Shown here one piece after another: positions 42,700 through 50,889 of a stretch of 64,000 bases of DNA (position 1 is its first letter; each line of letters begins with the position of its first letter). This DNA is from Thermoanaerobaculum sp964488355 (GTDB lineage: Bacteria; Acidobacteriota; Thermoanaerobaculia; Thermoanaerobaculales; Thermoanaerobaculaceae). Made by a program: the position numbers and the translations under genes. A model generated the notes under the pieces. That model was not told the origin of the DNA. It searched no databases and saw only the letters and a program-made list of their open reading frames with translations. The DNA is taken from positions 119,554 to 183,553 of the forward strand of contig CAZAUJ010000004.1 in NCBI GenBank assembly GCA_964488355.1, in the 5' to 3' direction.

Positions 42700-42716
42700 T
42701 TGGCATGCTTTGTGTA
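42700..42716 (+). promoter_or_regulatory. Candidate sigma54 (-24/-12) promoter of the respiratory operon
   Basis: TTGGCATGCTTTGTGTA keeps the -24 GG (42702-42703) and the -12 G (42714) at the correct spacing, but the -12 GC is GT. A start near 42728 would give a leader of about 26 nt to the decaheme cytochrome ATG. The operon's own response regulator is a sigma54 activator, which supports the assignment. Confidence 0.45.
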
Positions 42717-42753
42717 AAAGAAGCGTGTGGCCGGCGGGCCATTGGGGGTGCTT

Positions 42754-43584
42754 ATGGGTGCTACCAGGGTAGGCGTCCTGCTTGTGCTGCTGGCGGCCGG
42801 GAGGCTGGGAGCCGCCGAAAACCCTTGCTCTTCCTGCCATGAGGAGCAGGTGGCCACTGTGGGAGCGGGGGTGCACGCGCGCGTGGCCAGGGCCTCGGAG
42901 CGGTTCTGCGTGGCCTGCCACGGGTCCGCTGATCGGCACATGGAAAGCGGCGAAGCCAAGGACATTTTGGGGCCGCAGGCCTTGGCCAAGTGGGACGAAG
43001 CCACGCAAGCGGAAAGCTGCCTCTCCTGCCATCAGGCTTCGAAACCCGGCTGGCAGGAAAGCGCCCATGCTCGGGCTGGGGTCTCCTGCTGGACCTGCCA
43101 CCAGGATGTTTGGCATCGGCAGCGGCAGCCGTCTGACGGTGCCTCTTTAAGGCCTTGCGCCTCATGTCACGGCCAGGTGAGCGCTGAGTTTCGACGAGCC
43201 TGGCATCACCCGGTGGCGGAGGGAGCGATACGCTGCGCCTCCTGTCACGAGCTCCACGGCCGTGAGGGCGAGAGGGAGCTGGCGGTCCAGCGCTGTGCTG
43301 GATGCCATCCGCAGGCGGCTGGGCCCTTCCTGTTTCCTCACCGAGCAACCGACGAGGAGGGCTGCACCGCCTGTCACGCTCCTCACGGGAGCGTCAACCG
43401 CAGCTTGCTGCGCAGCTCGGGCAACGGCTTGTGCGTGCGTTGCCATCTGCAGAGCAATTTCCCAGGCGTAGGTAAGGTACCGCACAACTTCAATTTGGCT
43501 GGCGGTGGGCGGTGCTTCGACTGCCATAGCGACGTCCACGGCAGCAACGCCAGCGGCGTGTTGGCGCCGCGGCTGGAGCGCTAG
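42754..43584 (+). CDS. Decaheme c-type cytochrome (MtrA/DmsE/PioA-like)
   Basis: This 276-residue exported cytochrome has a signal peptide (MGATRVGVLLVLLAAGRLGA). Ten CXXCH haem motifs start at residues 25, 52, 89, 112, 135, 161, 181, 204, 227 and 254. Ten haems in under 300 residues is the MtrA/DmsE/PioA pattern, in which the cytochrome threads through an outer-membrane porin as an electron wire. The next gene encodes a matching beta-barrel. It is the first gene of the respiratory cluster and sits behind a candidate sigma54 promoter. An in-frame ATG 27 nt upstream would only lengthen the signal peptide. Confidence 0.92.
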   Translation: MGATRVGVLLVLLAAGRLGAAENPCSSCHEEQVATVGAGVHARVARASERFCVACHGSADRHMESGEAKDILGPQALAKWDEATQAESCLSCHQASKPGWQESAHARAGVSCWTCHQDVWHRQRQPSDGASLRPCASCHGQVSAEFRRAWHHPVAEGAIRCASCHELHGREGERELAVQRCAGCHPQAAGPFLFPHRATDEEGCTACHAPHGSVNRSLLRSSGNGLCVRCHLQSNFPGVGKVPHNFNLAGGGRCFDCHSDVHGSNASGVLAPRLER

Positions 43585-43594
43585 GGAGGTGGCC

Positions 43595-45478
43595 GTGAAA
43601 CGGGTTGTTTTCTTCGTCAGCTGCGTGGTTGTGAGCACGGCTGTGTTTGCCGCCGAGTTCAGCTTGGGCCTGTTGGGAGGAAACACCAGCGGCGACACGG
43701 GCCGTCGAGACGACCTGGCGGGCTTTCGCCAAGGACTGGAGCTTTCCTTTCGGCAGGGCTCGGGTCTGGATACGCTTTCCCTCCGCTTTCTTCCCACGGG
43801 CGAGGGGCGGTTGGCTTACAGCGCGGCCTGGGGTGATAGGTGGCGGCTGCACGCGGAGTTCGTGCGTTCCCGTCGCTTTTCCGACACCTCCACCTATCCG
43901 GAGCGCACACCACTGGGAACGCCGGTAAGTGCCTTCTATCCCGGCAGCAACGCCCTCGCCCCGGCCTTCGGTGGGCTTGAGCCGGTGGCCAGTCGCAACC
44001 ATTTGCGGGTGGTGGCGAGCTACGGCACCCCCTGGCAGGGCGTGAGCGTGTGGTTTGCCGGCTTCACCCAGCAAGGCTCCCGCACCGCTCAGGTGGGGGG
44101 CTTGACCTTCGGGGACCTGGGGGCCCCAGCGTTCTTCCCCGCGAGCCTCGCCCAGCTGGACAGCACCCATTGGGAAGTCGGCCTTCGCGGCGCCCGGCGT
44201 CTTGAGGCCTGGTGGCTGGCAGCGGAAGCGGCTGCAGGAGAAAACCAAGGGGAAAAGACGAGCCTGCTGCCTACCTTCGGCCGAACGGCCGTACTGGATG
44301 TGGCTGCTTTTCGTCAAGCGAGCGAAGGGCATTTCGCGCGAGGCGGCGCGGCCGTGGGCTACCGCGGCCACGGGCTCGAGCTTTTGGCCTCGGCCACTTA
44401 TGCCCGCACAAGCTCCACGCCTCGGTTTTTCACTGCCCTTCGCCCCGCCCCGCTGGTTTCCCAGCTGCGGGCCGCCGGGGGCGAACTCACGGTGCAGGCG
44501 GGCTCGGGGTCGGTAACCTTGCAGCCCGTAGCCTGGTTGTCGCTGCGCCTTACAGGCAACCTTCGCCGGGAGGAGCGGCAGGCCTCGGCGGAGGAGGCTT
44601 TTTTTGCTCCGGCCAGCGCGAGGGCTTGGGATTTGCTGCGCGAGGACGGAGGTGAGCTGGAAGTTTCGGCGCGGGGCAGCTGGCTGCGCTTCCGGCTGCG
44701 TGCCGGCGCCAGCTCCGGCGGCAATGAGGTGCGGCAAACCCATGGTGCGAGCCTTACCAGCTACCAAGCGGATATTTCGCGCCGTTGGCTCACCTCGCGC
44801 CTTTCTCTAAGGCTTCCTGAGGGCTGGAAGCTGGAGCTTTCGGGACAAGCTCAGCGGCGGGAACGGACGCTGGACTTGCAGGAGCTGTTGTTCGGGTATG
44901 TCGTTGGCGATGGCGAGCGTCGCTGGATGCAGGCGCGCTTTGAGCTGCGCAAAAGCTGGGGTGGCTGGGATTTCTCCCTGTCCGGCGGTCAAAGCAACGC
45001 CAAGGATGATTGGCAGGCGCCTTTTTACGACCCGATTTATGACCCCTCCTGGCAACTTTCGCCGGTGACCGCCCGCGTTAAGGGGCGGGATACCACTTTG
45101 CAGTTAGCCTACGCCGCTGGCGAGCGCTGGAGCGGGTACCTGGAGACTGCCTATCGATGGGAAAAGTGGCAGATGGACGCCCCCATTTTCCCCGGTTTTT
45201 GGTGGGTAGAGGAGGAGGTTAGAGGCCTGAGTCTTGGGCTGGGCGGAAGCTGGCAGGTGAGCGAACGGTCCCAGCTTTCCTTTAGTGGCAGCTGGGATGC
45301 GCCTTCCCGTACCGTGAGCCATCGCTGGTACTGGGCCGATGCCAGCTATCTCCATGACCTGCGGCGCGGGCTGGCGCTTTTCGTGCGTGCCTTTGCCCGT
45401 CGCTTTGACGAAAGTCGTTTTCAGCTCGACGATTTCACCCTCAAGGGCTTGAGCGTGGGCTTGAAGGGAAGCCTATGA
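43595..45478 (+). CDS. MtrB/DmsF/PioB-like outer-membrane beta-barrel
   Basis: This 627-residue protein has a signal peptide (VKRVVFFVSCVVVSTAVFA). A long run of alternating amphipathic strands follows (LRLTGNLRREE, WDFSLSGGQSN, RWSGYLETAYRWEKW, SQLSFSGSW) through to the C-terminus, as expected for a large porin. Length and position after the decaheme cytochrome gene match MtrB/DmsF. The N-terminal CXXC of Shewanella MtrB is absent. GTG at 43595 follows GGGAGG; the longer in-frame start has no signal peptide. It probably sheaths the decaheme cytochrome in the outer membrane. Confidence 0.85.
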   Translation: MKRVVFFVSCVVVSTAVFAAEFSLGLLGGNTSGDTGRRDDLAGFRQGLELSFRQGSGLDTLSLRFLPTGEGRLAYSAAWGDRWRLHAEFVRSRRFSDTSTYPERTPLGTPVSAFYPGSNALAPAFGGLEPVASRNHLRVVASYGTPWQGVSVWFAGFTQQGSRTAQVGGLTFGDLGAPAFFPASLAQLDSTHWEVGLRGARRLEAWWLAAEAAAGENQGEKTSLLPTFGRTAVLDVAAFRQASEGHFARGGAAVGYRGHGLELLASATYARTSSTPRFFTALRPAPLVSQLRAAGGELTVQAGSGSVTLQPVAWLSLRLTGNLRREERQASAEEAFFAPASARAWDLLREDGGELEVSARGSWLRFRLRAGASSGGNEVRQTHGASLTSYQADISRRWLTSRLSLRLPEGWKLELSGQAQRRERTLDLQELLFGYVVGDGERRWMQARFELRKSWGGWDFSLSGGQSNAKDDWQAPFYDPIYDPSWQLSPVTARVKGRDTTLQLAYAAGERWSGYLETAYRWEKWQMDAPIFPGFWWVEEEVRGLSLGLGGSWQVSERSQLSFSGSWDAPSRTVSHRWYWADASYLHDLRRGLALFVRAFARRFDESRFQLDDFTLKGLSVGLKGSL

Positions 45479-45492
45479 AAAAAGGAGGCGTT

Positions 45493-45876
45493 ATGCGTGC
45501 CAAGGTTTGCTTTGCAATGTGTCTGCTTCTCCTGGTCGCGGCCTTCCCGCTGCCGGTGGCCGCCGACGAGGAGAACCTGGTGGCCATTCACAATCCCGAC
45601 TCGCCCAACTTCGGCCGGGATTGCCTGCGTTGCCACCAGGCGGTGCTGTCGGAAACCTCGCAGGACCCGCGGGTGGCGGCTGTCCACATCAAGATGCTGC
45701 CTTATACCCCTGGCTTCAACCCGCGGCGGGGGGTCACCAGTGCCGTGTGCATCCAATGCCACCGCGCCACCGATACGCGGGAGGGTTCGGCTGCTGGCCT
45801 GAGGGTCCAGGTGGACCGGAATCTCTGTGCCCTTTGTCATGGGCCTTCGGGACCGGGAAAGGTCCTGTACAAGTAA
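45493..45876 (+). CDS. Triheme c-type cytochrome
   Basis: This 127-residue periplasmic protein has a signal peptide (MRAKVCFAMCLLLLVAAFPL) and three haem motifs (CLRCH, CIQCH, CALCH). AGGAGG at 45485-45490 supports ATG 45493; an ATG at 45475 overlaps the barrel stop. It is probably a soluble carrier between the oxidoreductase encoded next and the decaheme-porin conduit, or between a quinol oxidase and either. That role is inferred from position. Confidence 0.85.
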   Translation: MRAKVCFAMCLLLLVAAFPLPVAADEENLVAIHNPDSPNFGRDCLRCHQAVLSETSQDPRVAAVHIKMLPYTPGFNPRRGVTSAVCIQCHRATDTREGSAAGLRVQVDRNLCALCHGPSGPGKVLYK

Positions 45877-45887
45877 AGGAGGCAAAC

Positions 45888-48818
45888 ATGCCCTGGTCGT
45901 GGAACAAAAGCGAACTGACTCGCAGGCGCTTCTTGGAGCTTTCCGCCACGGCGGCGGCAGCGGCCACGGTGGGCCCGTCCCTTTTGGGCAAGGGCCAGGT
46001 GGAAGCGGCCACGTACGGACATCCCGATCCGCTGGAAACCTCCGAAGGGGTGGAAACCATCTTCACCATGTGCTTTATGTGCCACTCGCGGTGTGGGGCT
46101 ATGGCCAAGGTGGCCAACGGCGTGCTCCTCAAGGTGGATGGGAGCCCCTATCACCCCAACTGTCTGGACCCGGAGGAGCGCGTGCCTTACGCCACGCCGG
46201 TGGAGGAAGCCAAGCGCGTACGGGGAAAAAACTGCGCCAAGTCGCAGGCGTACCCCACCCTGATTTACGATCCCATGCGCATCAAAACGCCCCTTAAGCG
46301 CGTTGGCCCCAGGGGCTCGGGCCAATGGCAGGCCATTTCTTGGAAGCAAGCCTTGGACGAAATCGCCGAGCACCTGCGAACCATCCGCGACGTCGAAACG
46401 CCCATCGATCCGGCCTTCCCCGAGTTTGGGCCCGTGGCGAACAAGCTGGTCCTCTCCTTTGGCCGCTGGCAACACGGGCAAAAGGACTTCACCGACCGCC
46501 TGTTTGGCAGCGGTTTCGGCACCGTCAATTACCGCAACGACCACACCGCCATTTGCGAGGTTTCGCACCATACCGCCTTCAGCCTCATGACCGACTACCG
46601 CAAGAACCACTTCAAGCCCGACTTGGAAAACGCCGATTACGTCATTTGGTTCGGCGCTTCGGTGTTGGAAGCGGACTTCCCCATGCAGACCCTGGCCCGC
46701 ATGTGTGCCAACTTCCTGGCGCGCGGCGGCAAGATGGTGACGGTGGACCCCCGCTGCTCCAAAACCGCGGGCAAGTCGCACCGCTGGGTGCCAATCAAGC
46801 CCGGAACGGACGCAGCCTTCGCTTTGGGCATGGCCCGCTGGATCATTGAAAACCGCCGCTACGATGAGAACTTCCTCACCAACACCAAGGCCGATGTGAA
46901 CGGCGAGAAGTCGTACACCGACGCCACCTTCCTAGTTCGCTTGAGCGACGGCAAATTCGCTCGCGACGAGCAGGGGAACTCCCTGGTGGTCAACCAAGGT
47001 CAGGTTTATCCGACCACGCAGGCCCCTAACTCCAAAGGGGAGTTGGACCCCGGTGTGGTGGAGGTGGACGGGGTTCCCTGCCGCACCGCCTGGTCCCTTT
47101 ACGTGGAACGGGTGATGGAGAAGACCTTGGAGGAGTACGCGGACATTTGCGGTGTGCCGGTGGACATGATCGTGGACACGGCGAGGGAGTTCACCTCCTA
47201 CGGTAAGCGGGCGGTGGCCAACCCCTATCGCGGGCCGGTGAAGCACACCAACGGGGCGTACAACGCGTTGGCCATCGGCACGTTAAACATGCTGGTGGGC
47301 AACTTCGACTGGAAGGGTGGCAATTCGGGCGGTGGAGGGCGCTTCAAAGAGGAAGGGGGCGTGCCCGGGTCGATCAATATCAAAAAGGTGGTGGGCGGCG
47401 TGACGCCCAAGGGGATTCCCATTTCCCGTCACGGAAAGGTTTACGAAAAGGACGCCCCCAACCTCTTCGCCCGGGATGGCTATCCGGCCAAAAGGCCCTG
47501 GACACCCTTCAACCGCGATTGGCTGTACCACGATCTCATTCCCTCCATTGAGGAAGGCTATCCCTATCCCGTGGACACCCTGATAACCTATTGGAACGCG
47601 CTGCCCTACGCCACGCCGGCACAAAAAGAGGTGTTCGAGCGCACCGTCGCCGACACCAACACGATCAAGCTGTTCGTGGCGTTTGATGTGGTCATTGGCG
47701 AAACCTCCCGCTGGGCTGATTACATCTTGCCCGATTCCACCTCCCTTGAGCGCTGGGGTACGCCCCACGACGCCTCGCCCCTCATTACCACCAAGCAGGG
47801 TAACTTCCGCCAGCCGGTGGTGGGTTCCTTCATCAAGGTGCCCATTGCTGGCAAGGAGCGCATCTTTTACGTGCCCACCTATGCCCGCGGCAACGTGGCC
47901 TTGGACGCTTGGAGGGAAGTAGGGGAGGTCTCCGGCGACTGGCCCGAGGCGGAGGGGCCGCAGCTGGCCGAAGACGTGTTCATTGCCTTGGCCGTTCGGC
48001 TGGGCATTCCAGGGGTGGGCCGCAACACCTTCGACCTCACCGGTGCCAAGGAGGGTTTGGATTGGCGTGCCGACCTCTACTCAGCCTGGGACTGGTACCT
48101 GAACCTGCTGAACAACTTTTCCGTAGATTCAGGCGTGCCACCCGAAGACATCCTTGCCAGGGGCGGAGTATTTGCACCCTTGGACACCGATCCCGCCGAT
48201 CCGACCAGTCGTTACAGCGGTACGTACCTTAAGAGCCAATACAAGAACTTGCTGCACTTTTACATTGAGCTGCTCGCCACCACCAAGGACTCCATGACCG
48301 GCCGCCCTTACGATCCCCTGCCCGGGTACCACCCCGTTCGCGACGTCATGGACCGGGAAGTGGAAGAAAGGGAGGAGTTTCCATTCGCCGTGGTCACCTA
48401 CAAGGATGCGTACCACGGCCAGGCGCGCACGGTGCAAAACTCCTGGTTGCGCCTCATCAAGCCGGAAAACTTCATCGAGATGAGCGCGGTGGACGGCAAG
48501 CGCTTGGGAGTGTCCGACGGCGACAAGGTGAAGCTGGTTTCGCCTTCGGGCGCCAGCGTGGTGGGGCGAGTGAAGCTCATTCAAGGGGTTCGGCCCGGGG
48601 TGCTGGCCATCTCCCACCACTACGGCCACTGGGCCTCGGGTGCGGAAACGGTCAAGGTCAACGGGCAATCGATCACAGGTGACCCGACTCGCGCCTTGGG
48701 GGTGCAGTCCAACTTGGTGGGGCGCGTGGATCCGTACCTGGGCAACGTGACCCTCATGGACAAGATCGGTGGCAGCGCGGCCTTTTTCGACACCCGCGTG
48801 CGGGTGGAGCGGGTCTAG
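45888..48818 (+). CDS. Tat-exported molybdopterin oxidoreductase, TtrA/SrdA/ArrA clade
   Basis: This is the catalytic subunit of a DMSO-reductase-family enzyme, 976 residues. A twin-arginine signal (LTRRRFLELSATAAAAA) exports it folded. A 4Fe-4S site fits C62, C65, C69 and C116. C223 in NDHTAICEVSHHTAF is the likely molybdenum ligand. Long-range similarity in order and wording (LKRVGPRGSGQWQAISW, VTVDPRC, HHYGHWASGAETVKVNG) points to tetrathionate, selenate and arsenate reductases rather than nitrate or formate enzymes. The substrate cannot be fixed from sequence alone. AAAGGAGG precedes ATG 45888. Confidence 0.9.
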   Translation: MPWSWNKSELTRRRFLELSATAAAAATVGPSLLGKGQVEAATYGHPDPLETSEGVETIFTMCFMCHSRCGAMAKVANGVLLKVDGSPYHPNCLDPEERVPYATPVEEAKRVRGKNCAKSQAYPTLIYDPMRIKTPLKRVGPRGSGQWQAISWKQALDEIAEHLRTIRDVETPIDPAFPEFGPVANKLVLSFGRWQHGQKDFTDRLFGSGFGTVNYRNDHTAICEVSHHTAFSLMTDYRKNHFKPDLENADYVIWFGASVLEADFPMQTLARMCANFLARGGKMVTVDPRCSKTAGKSHRWVPIKPGTDAAFALGMARWIIENRRYDENFLTNTKADVNGEKSYTDATFLVRLSDGKFARDEQGNSLVVNQGQVYPTTQAPNSKGELDPGVVEVDGVPCRTAWSLYVERVMEKTLEEYADICGVPVDMIVDTAREFTSYGKRAVANPYRGPVKHTNGAYNALAIGTLNMLVGNFDWKGGNSGGGGRFKEEGGVPGSINIKKVVGGVTPKGIPISRHGKVYEKDAPNLFARDGYPAKRPWTPFNRDWLYHDLIPSIEEGYPYPVDTLITYWNALPYATPAQKEVFERTVADTNTIKLFVAFDVVIGETSRWADYILPDSTSLERWGTPHDASPLITTKQGNFRQPVVGSFIKVPIAGKERIFYVPTYARGNVALDAWREVGEVSGDWPEAEGPQLAEDVFIALAVRLGIPGVGRNTFDLTGAKEGLDWRADLYSAWDWYLNLLNNFSVDSGVPPEDILARGGVFAPLDTDPADPTSRYSGTYLKSQYKNLLHFYIELLATTKDSMTGRPYDPLPGYHPVRDVMDREVEEREEFPFAVVTYKDAYHGQARTVQNSWLRLIKPENFIEMSAVDGKRLGVSDGDKVKLVSPSGASVVGRVKLIQGVRPGVLAISHHYGHWASGAETVKVNGQSITGDPTRALGVQSNLVGRVDPYLGNVTLMDKIGGSAAFFDTRVRVERV

Positions 48819-48828
48819 GAGGTGAGCC

Positions 48829-49389
48829 ATGGCACAACTGGGATGGATTATTGACCTTACACGGTGCGTGGGCTGCCACACCTGCACCGTCGCCTGCATT
48901 GCCGAAAACAAAACCGTGCCCGCGGACACCCTGCTGGAGGTGCGAGGCTTCAAAGCGGTAGGCGTGCGCTACCGGCGGGTGATCGAGAGGGAAATCGGCG
49001 TTTTCCCCAACGTGAAGCGCGAGTTCGTCACCATGTCCTGCCACCACTGCGCGGAACCCGCATGCATGAAATCCTGTCCGGTAAATGCCATAACCAAGCG
49101 GGCGAGCGACGGGGTGGTGCTCATCGATCAGGAGAAGTGCATTGGCTGTCGCTACTGCGAGTGGGCCTGCCCCTACGGTGCCCCGCAGTTCAACGAGACA
49201 ACCGGTAAGGTGGAGAAGTGCACCTTTTGCCAGCATCGCCTGGCTGCGGGCTTGCAACCCGCATGCGTGACCGCCTGCCTGGGCAAGGCCATCAGCTTCG
49301 GCTACGATGTGGGGGGCCCCGGGCAGGTGCCGGAAGGCTTTGCCGATCCGCGCCTTACCGGGCCCTCCGTGAGGTGGGAGCGCTCTTGA
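48829..49389 (+). CDS. Four-cluster iron-sulfur subunit (TtrB/DmsB/PsrB-like)
   Basis: This 186-residue electron-transfer subunit has four 4Fe-4S cysteine groups (CVGCHTCTVAC, CHHCAEPACMKSCP, CIGCRYCEWACPYG, CTFCQHRLAAGLQPAC). It has no signal peptide, so it would be carried out with the Tat-exported catalytic subunit. The strong AGGAGGTGA site overlaps the end of the catalytic gene. No NrfD/PsrC or DmsC membrane anchor follows, unlike most tetrathionate or polysulfide reductase operons, so its electron partner is probably a cytochrome. Confidence 0.93.
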   Translation: MAQLGWIIDLTRCVGCHTCTVACIAENKTVPADTLLEVRGFKAVGVRYRRVIEREIGVFPNVKREFVTMSCHHCAEPACMKSCPVNAITKRASDGVVLIDQEKCIGCRYCEWACPYGAPQFNETTGKVEKCTFCQHRLAAGLQPACVTACLGKAISFGYDVGGPGQVPEGFADPRLTGPSVRWERS

Positions 49390-49967
49390 CAGACGCGGGG
49401 GCGTTGGGTGCCTATGCTCACTGGTTGAGCTTTTTGGGGGAGTTGTGGCTAGCGCCGCCAGGTCAGGAGCAGGAACAGGGCCTGGCGGCGCTGGCAGAGC
49501 TGTTTCCCGAGGAGCGGGAGGGCTTGCTGCAGGAACCGGCAGGCTTGCTTCGGCAACCCTGGTTTCTGCATTTGCGGGTGGGTGGGCCGCAGGCGCTTTT
49601 GCCTTACGAGTCTCACCACGCCCCCACCAAACTGGAACCGGCGGGCACCGAGCGCATGGCCTACGTGGCCAGCCTCTACCGGCAAGCCGGCTTTTCACTG
49701 GAACCATTTACCCACGAACCGCCTGACCATCTGGGCCACGAGCTGAGGTTCTTGGCCGCTCTGGCTCGGCGGCAAGCCGAGCTGCTGGCCGCCGATGACC
49801 AGGCTGGGGCAACGCATGTGCAGAGCTGGCTTTCCGGGTTCAGGCGAGATCACCTGTGCTCCTGGTTGCCGGCCTTTGTCCAGCGCTGCCAACGAGTGGC
49901 CCGGCACCCGTTTTTTCCCGCTCTGGCTCGGGTGACGGCGGCCTTGGTAGAAGCTGACGATGGCTGA
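49386..49967 (+). CDS. TorD/DmsD-type maturation chaperone
   Basis: This 193-residue cytoplasmic helical protein has the TorD-family core (EPPDHLGHELRFLAALARRQ, FRRDHLCSWLPAFVQRCQ). Such chaperones bind the twin-arginine leader and aid cofactor insertion before export, here presumably for the adjacent molybdoenzyme. The likely start is TTG 49386, overlapping the FeS-subunit stop and preceded by GGGAG; GTG 49374 is an alternative. It overlaps the next gene by 8 nt. Confidence 0.82.
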   Translation: MTDAGALGAYAHWLSFLGELWLAPPGQEQEQGLAALAELFPEEREGLLQEPAGLLRQPWFLHLRVGGPQALLPYESHHAPTKLEPAGTERMAYVASLYRQAGFSLEPFTHEPPDHLGHELRFLAALARRQAELLAADDQAGATHVQSWLSGFRRDHLCSWLPAFVQRCQRVARHPFFPALARVTAALVEADDG

Positions 49968-50889
49968 GCGCGGCTTGGGCATACGGGTGCGCTCGTTCCC
50001 GGAGCTGTGCCCTTTGAGCCGCACCGGGAAGGCTAGCTGCCGTCGTTGCCAGCAGGTTTGCCCCACCGGTGCGGTCTCCCTTGAGGCGGGGCCGAAGGTA
50101 CGTTGGTCCACCTGCACCGGCTGCGGCGCTTGCGCTGCCGTGTGTCCCACCGGGGCGCTGGAACTGCCCCAACTGCTCGCCCTGACTGCGGACCAAGACG
50201 GGAACCTGGTGCTGGCGTGCCGCGCGGTGCGACCCCAGGCACCTTTGCCCTGTTTGGCCGCCCTCTCCTCCGAGACTTTAGCGCACGCCCTGGGCCAAAC
50301 CGTGCGAAGGGTTGAGGTGCGCTTGGGCGAGTGTGAGGCTTGTGTCAACGGCCCGGCGGTGGCAGCCAGGATGCCGCTGGTGCCTTGGGTAACCTCGGTA
50401 GCCCGCGCGCTAGGTTTGGAACAGCTGGAGGTGGTGGAAAGGCGGGTACCGGGCCGATTGGCGCACATGGCGCCGGCAGTGGACCGCCGCTGCTTGCTGC
50501 GCCTAGGCTCCGCTAGCTCGCCGCCCACGCGGGTCCCCAGCTGGCTTCCGGGCAGGGAAGTGGCCGACGGGAAACGGGGAACGGTCCATCGCGTGGGTGA
50601 CTGCTTCCTCTGTCCCGCCTGCGTCCACGCGTGCACCGGGGGCGCTTTGCGCATTGACGAGGACAGACTTTTCTTTCTTGCTGAGCGCTGCAATGGCTGC
50701 CGAGCCTGTGCCGATGCGTGCGGGTTTGGCGCCCTACAGGTGCAGGCCTGGGCCAGCGAAGGCGTGCGGGTGCTTGCGGAAGGCAAAGGGTATTTTTGCC
50801 ACCGGTGCGGCGAGCCTGCCGTGGGGACTGGCAAACTCTGCCAAAGGTGTCTCTGGAAAGCTCATTTATGCGCCGCATCGTCGCCGTAG
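49960..50889 (+). CDS. 4Fe-4S polyferredoxin-like protein with C-terminal zinc ribbon
   Basis: This 309-residue cytoplasmic-looking protein has cysteine sets for about four 4Fe-4S clusters. Two are N-terminal (CRRCQQVCP, CTGCGACAAVCP) and two follow residue 200 (CFLCPACVHACTGG, CNGCRACADACGFG). A C-terminal CHRCGEP...CQRC zinc ribbon ends the protein. The central region with EVRLGECEACVNG may bind another cofactor. It lies between the TorD-like and PhnD-like genes and overlaps both. A role in cofactor assembly or in passing electrons to the module is guesswork. Confidence 0.8.
   Translation: MAERGLGIRVRSFPELCPLSRTGKASCRRCQQVCPTGAVSLEAGPKVRWSTCTGCGACAAVCPTGALELPQLLALTADQDGNLVLACRAVRPQAPLPCLAALSSETLAHALGQTVRRVEVRLGECEACVNGPAVAARMPLVPWVTSVARALGLEQLEVVERRVPGRLAHMAPAVDRRCLLRLGSASSPPTRVPSWLPGREVADGKRGTVHRVGDCFLCPACVHACTGGALRIDEDRLFFLAERCNGCRACADACGFGALQVQAWASEGVRVLAEGKGYFCHRCGEPAVGTGKLCQRCLWKAHLCAASSP

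Noticed and set aside
42727..42753. Earlier start for the decaheme cytochrome
   Set aside because: It would add nine residues before an already complete signal peptide and would begin at the predicted transcription start of the candidate sigma54 promoter.
45888..48818. Naming the molybdoenzyme specifically as ArrA, TtrA or SrdA
   Set aside because: The sequence supports the clade, but the substrate cannot be decided without a tree or activity data, so no gene symbol is given.
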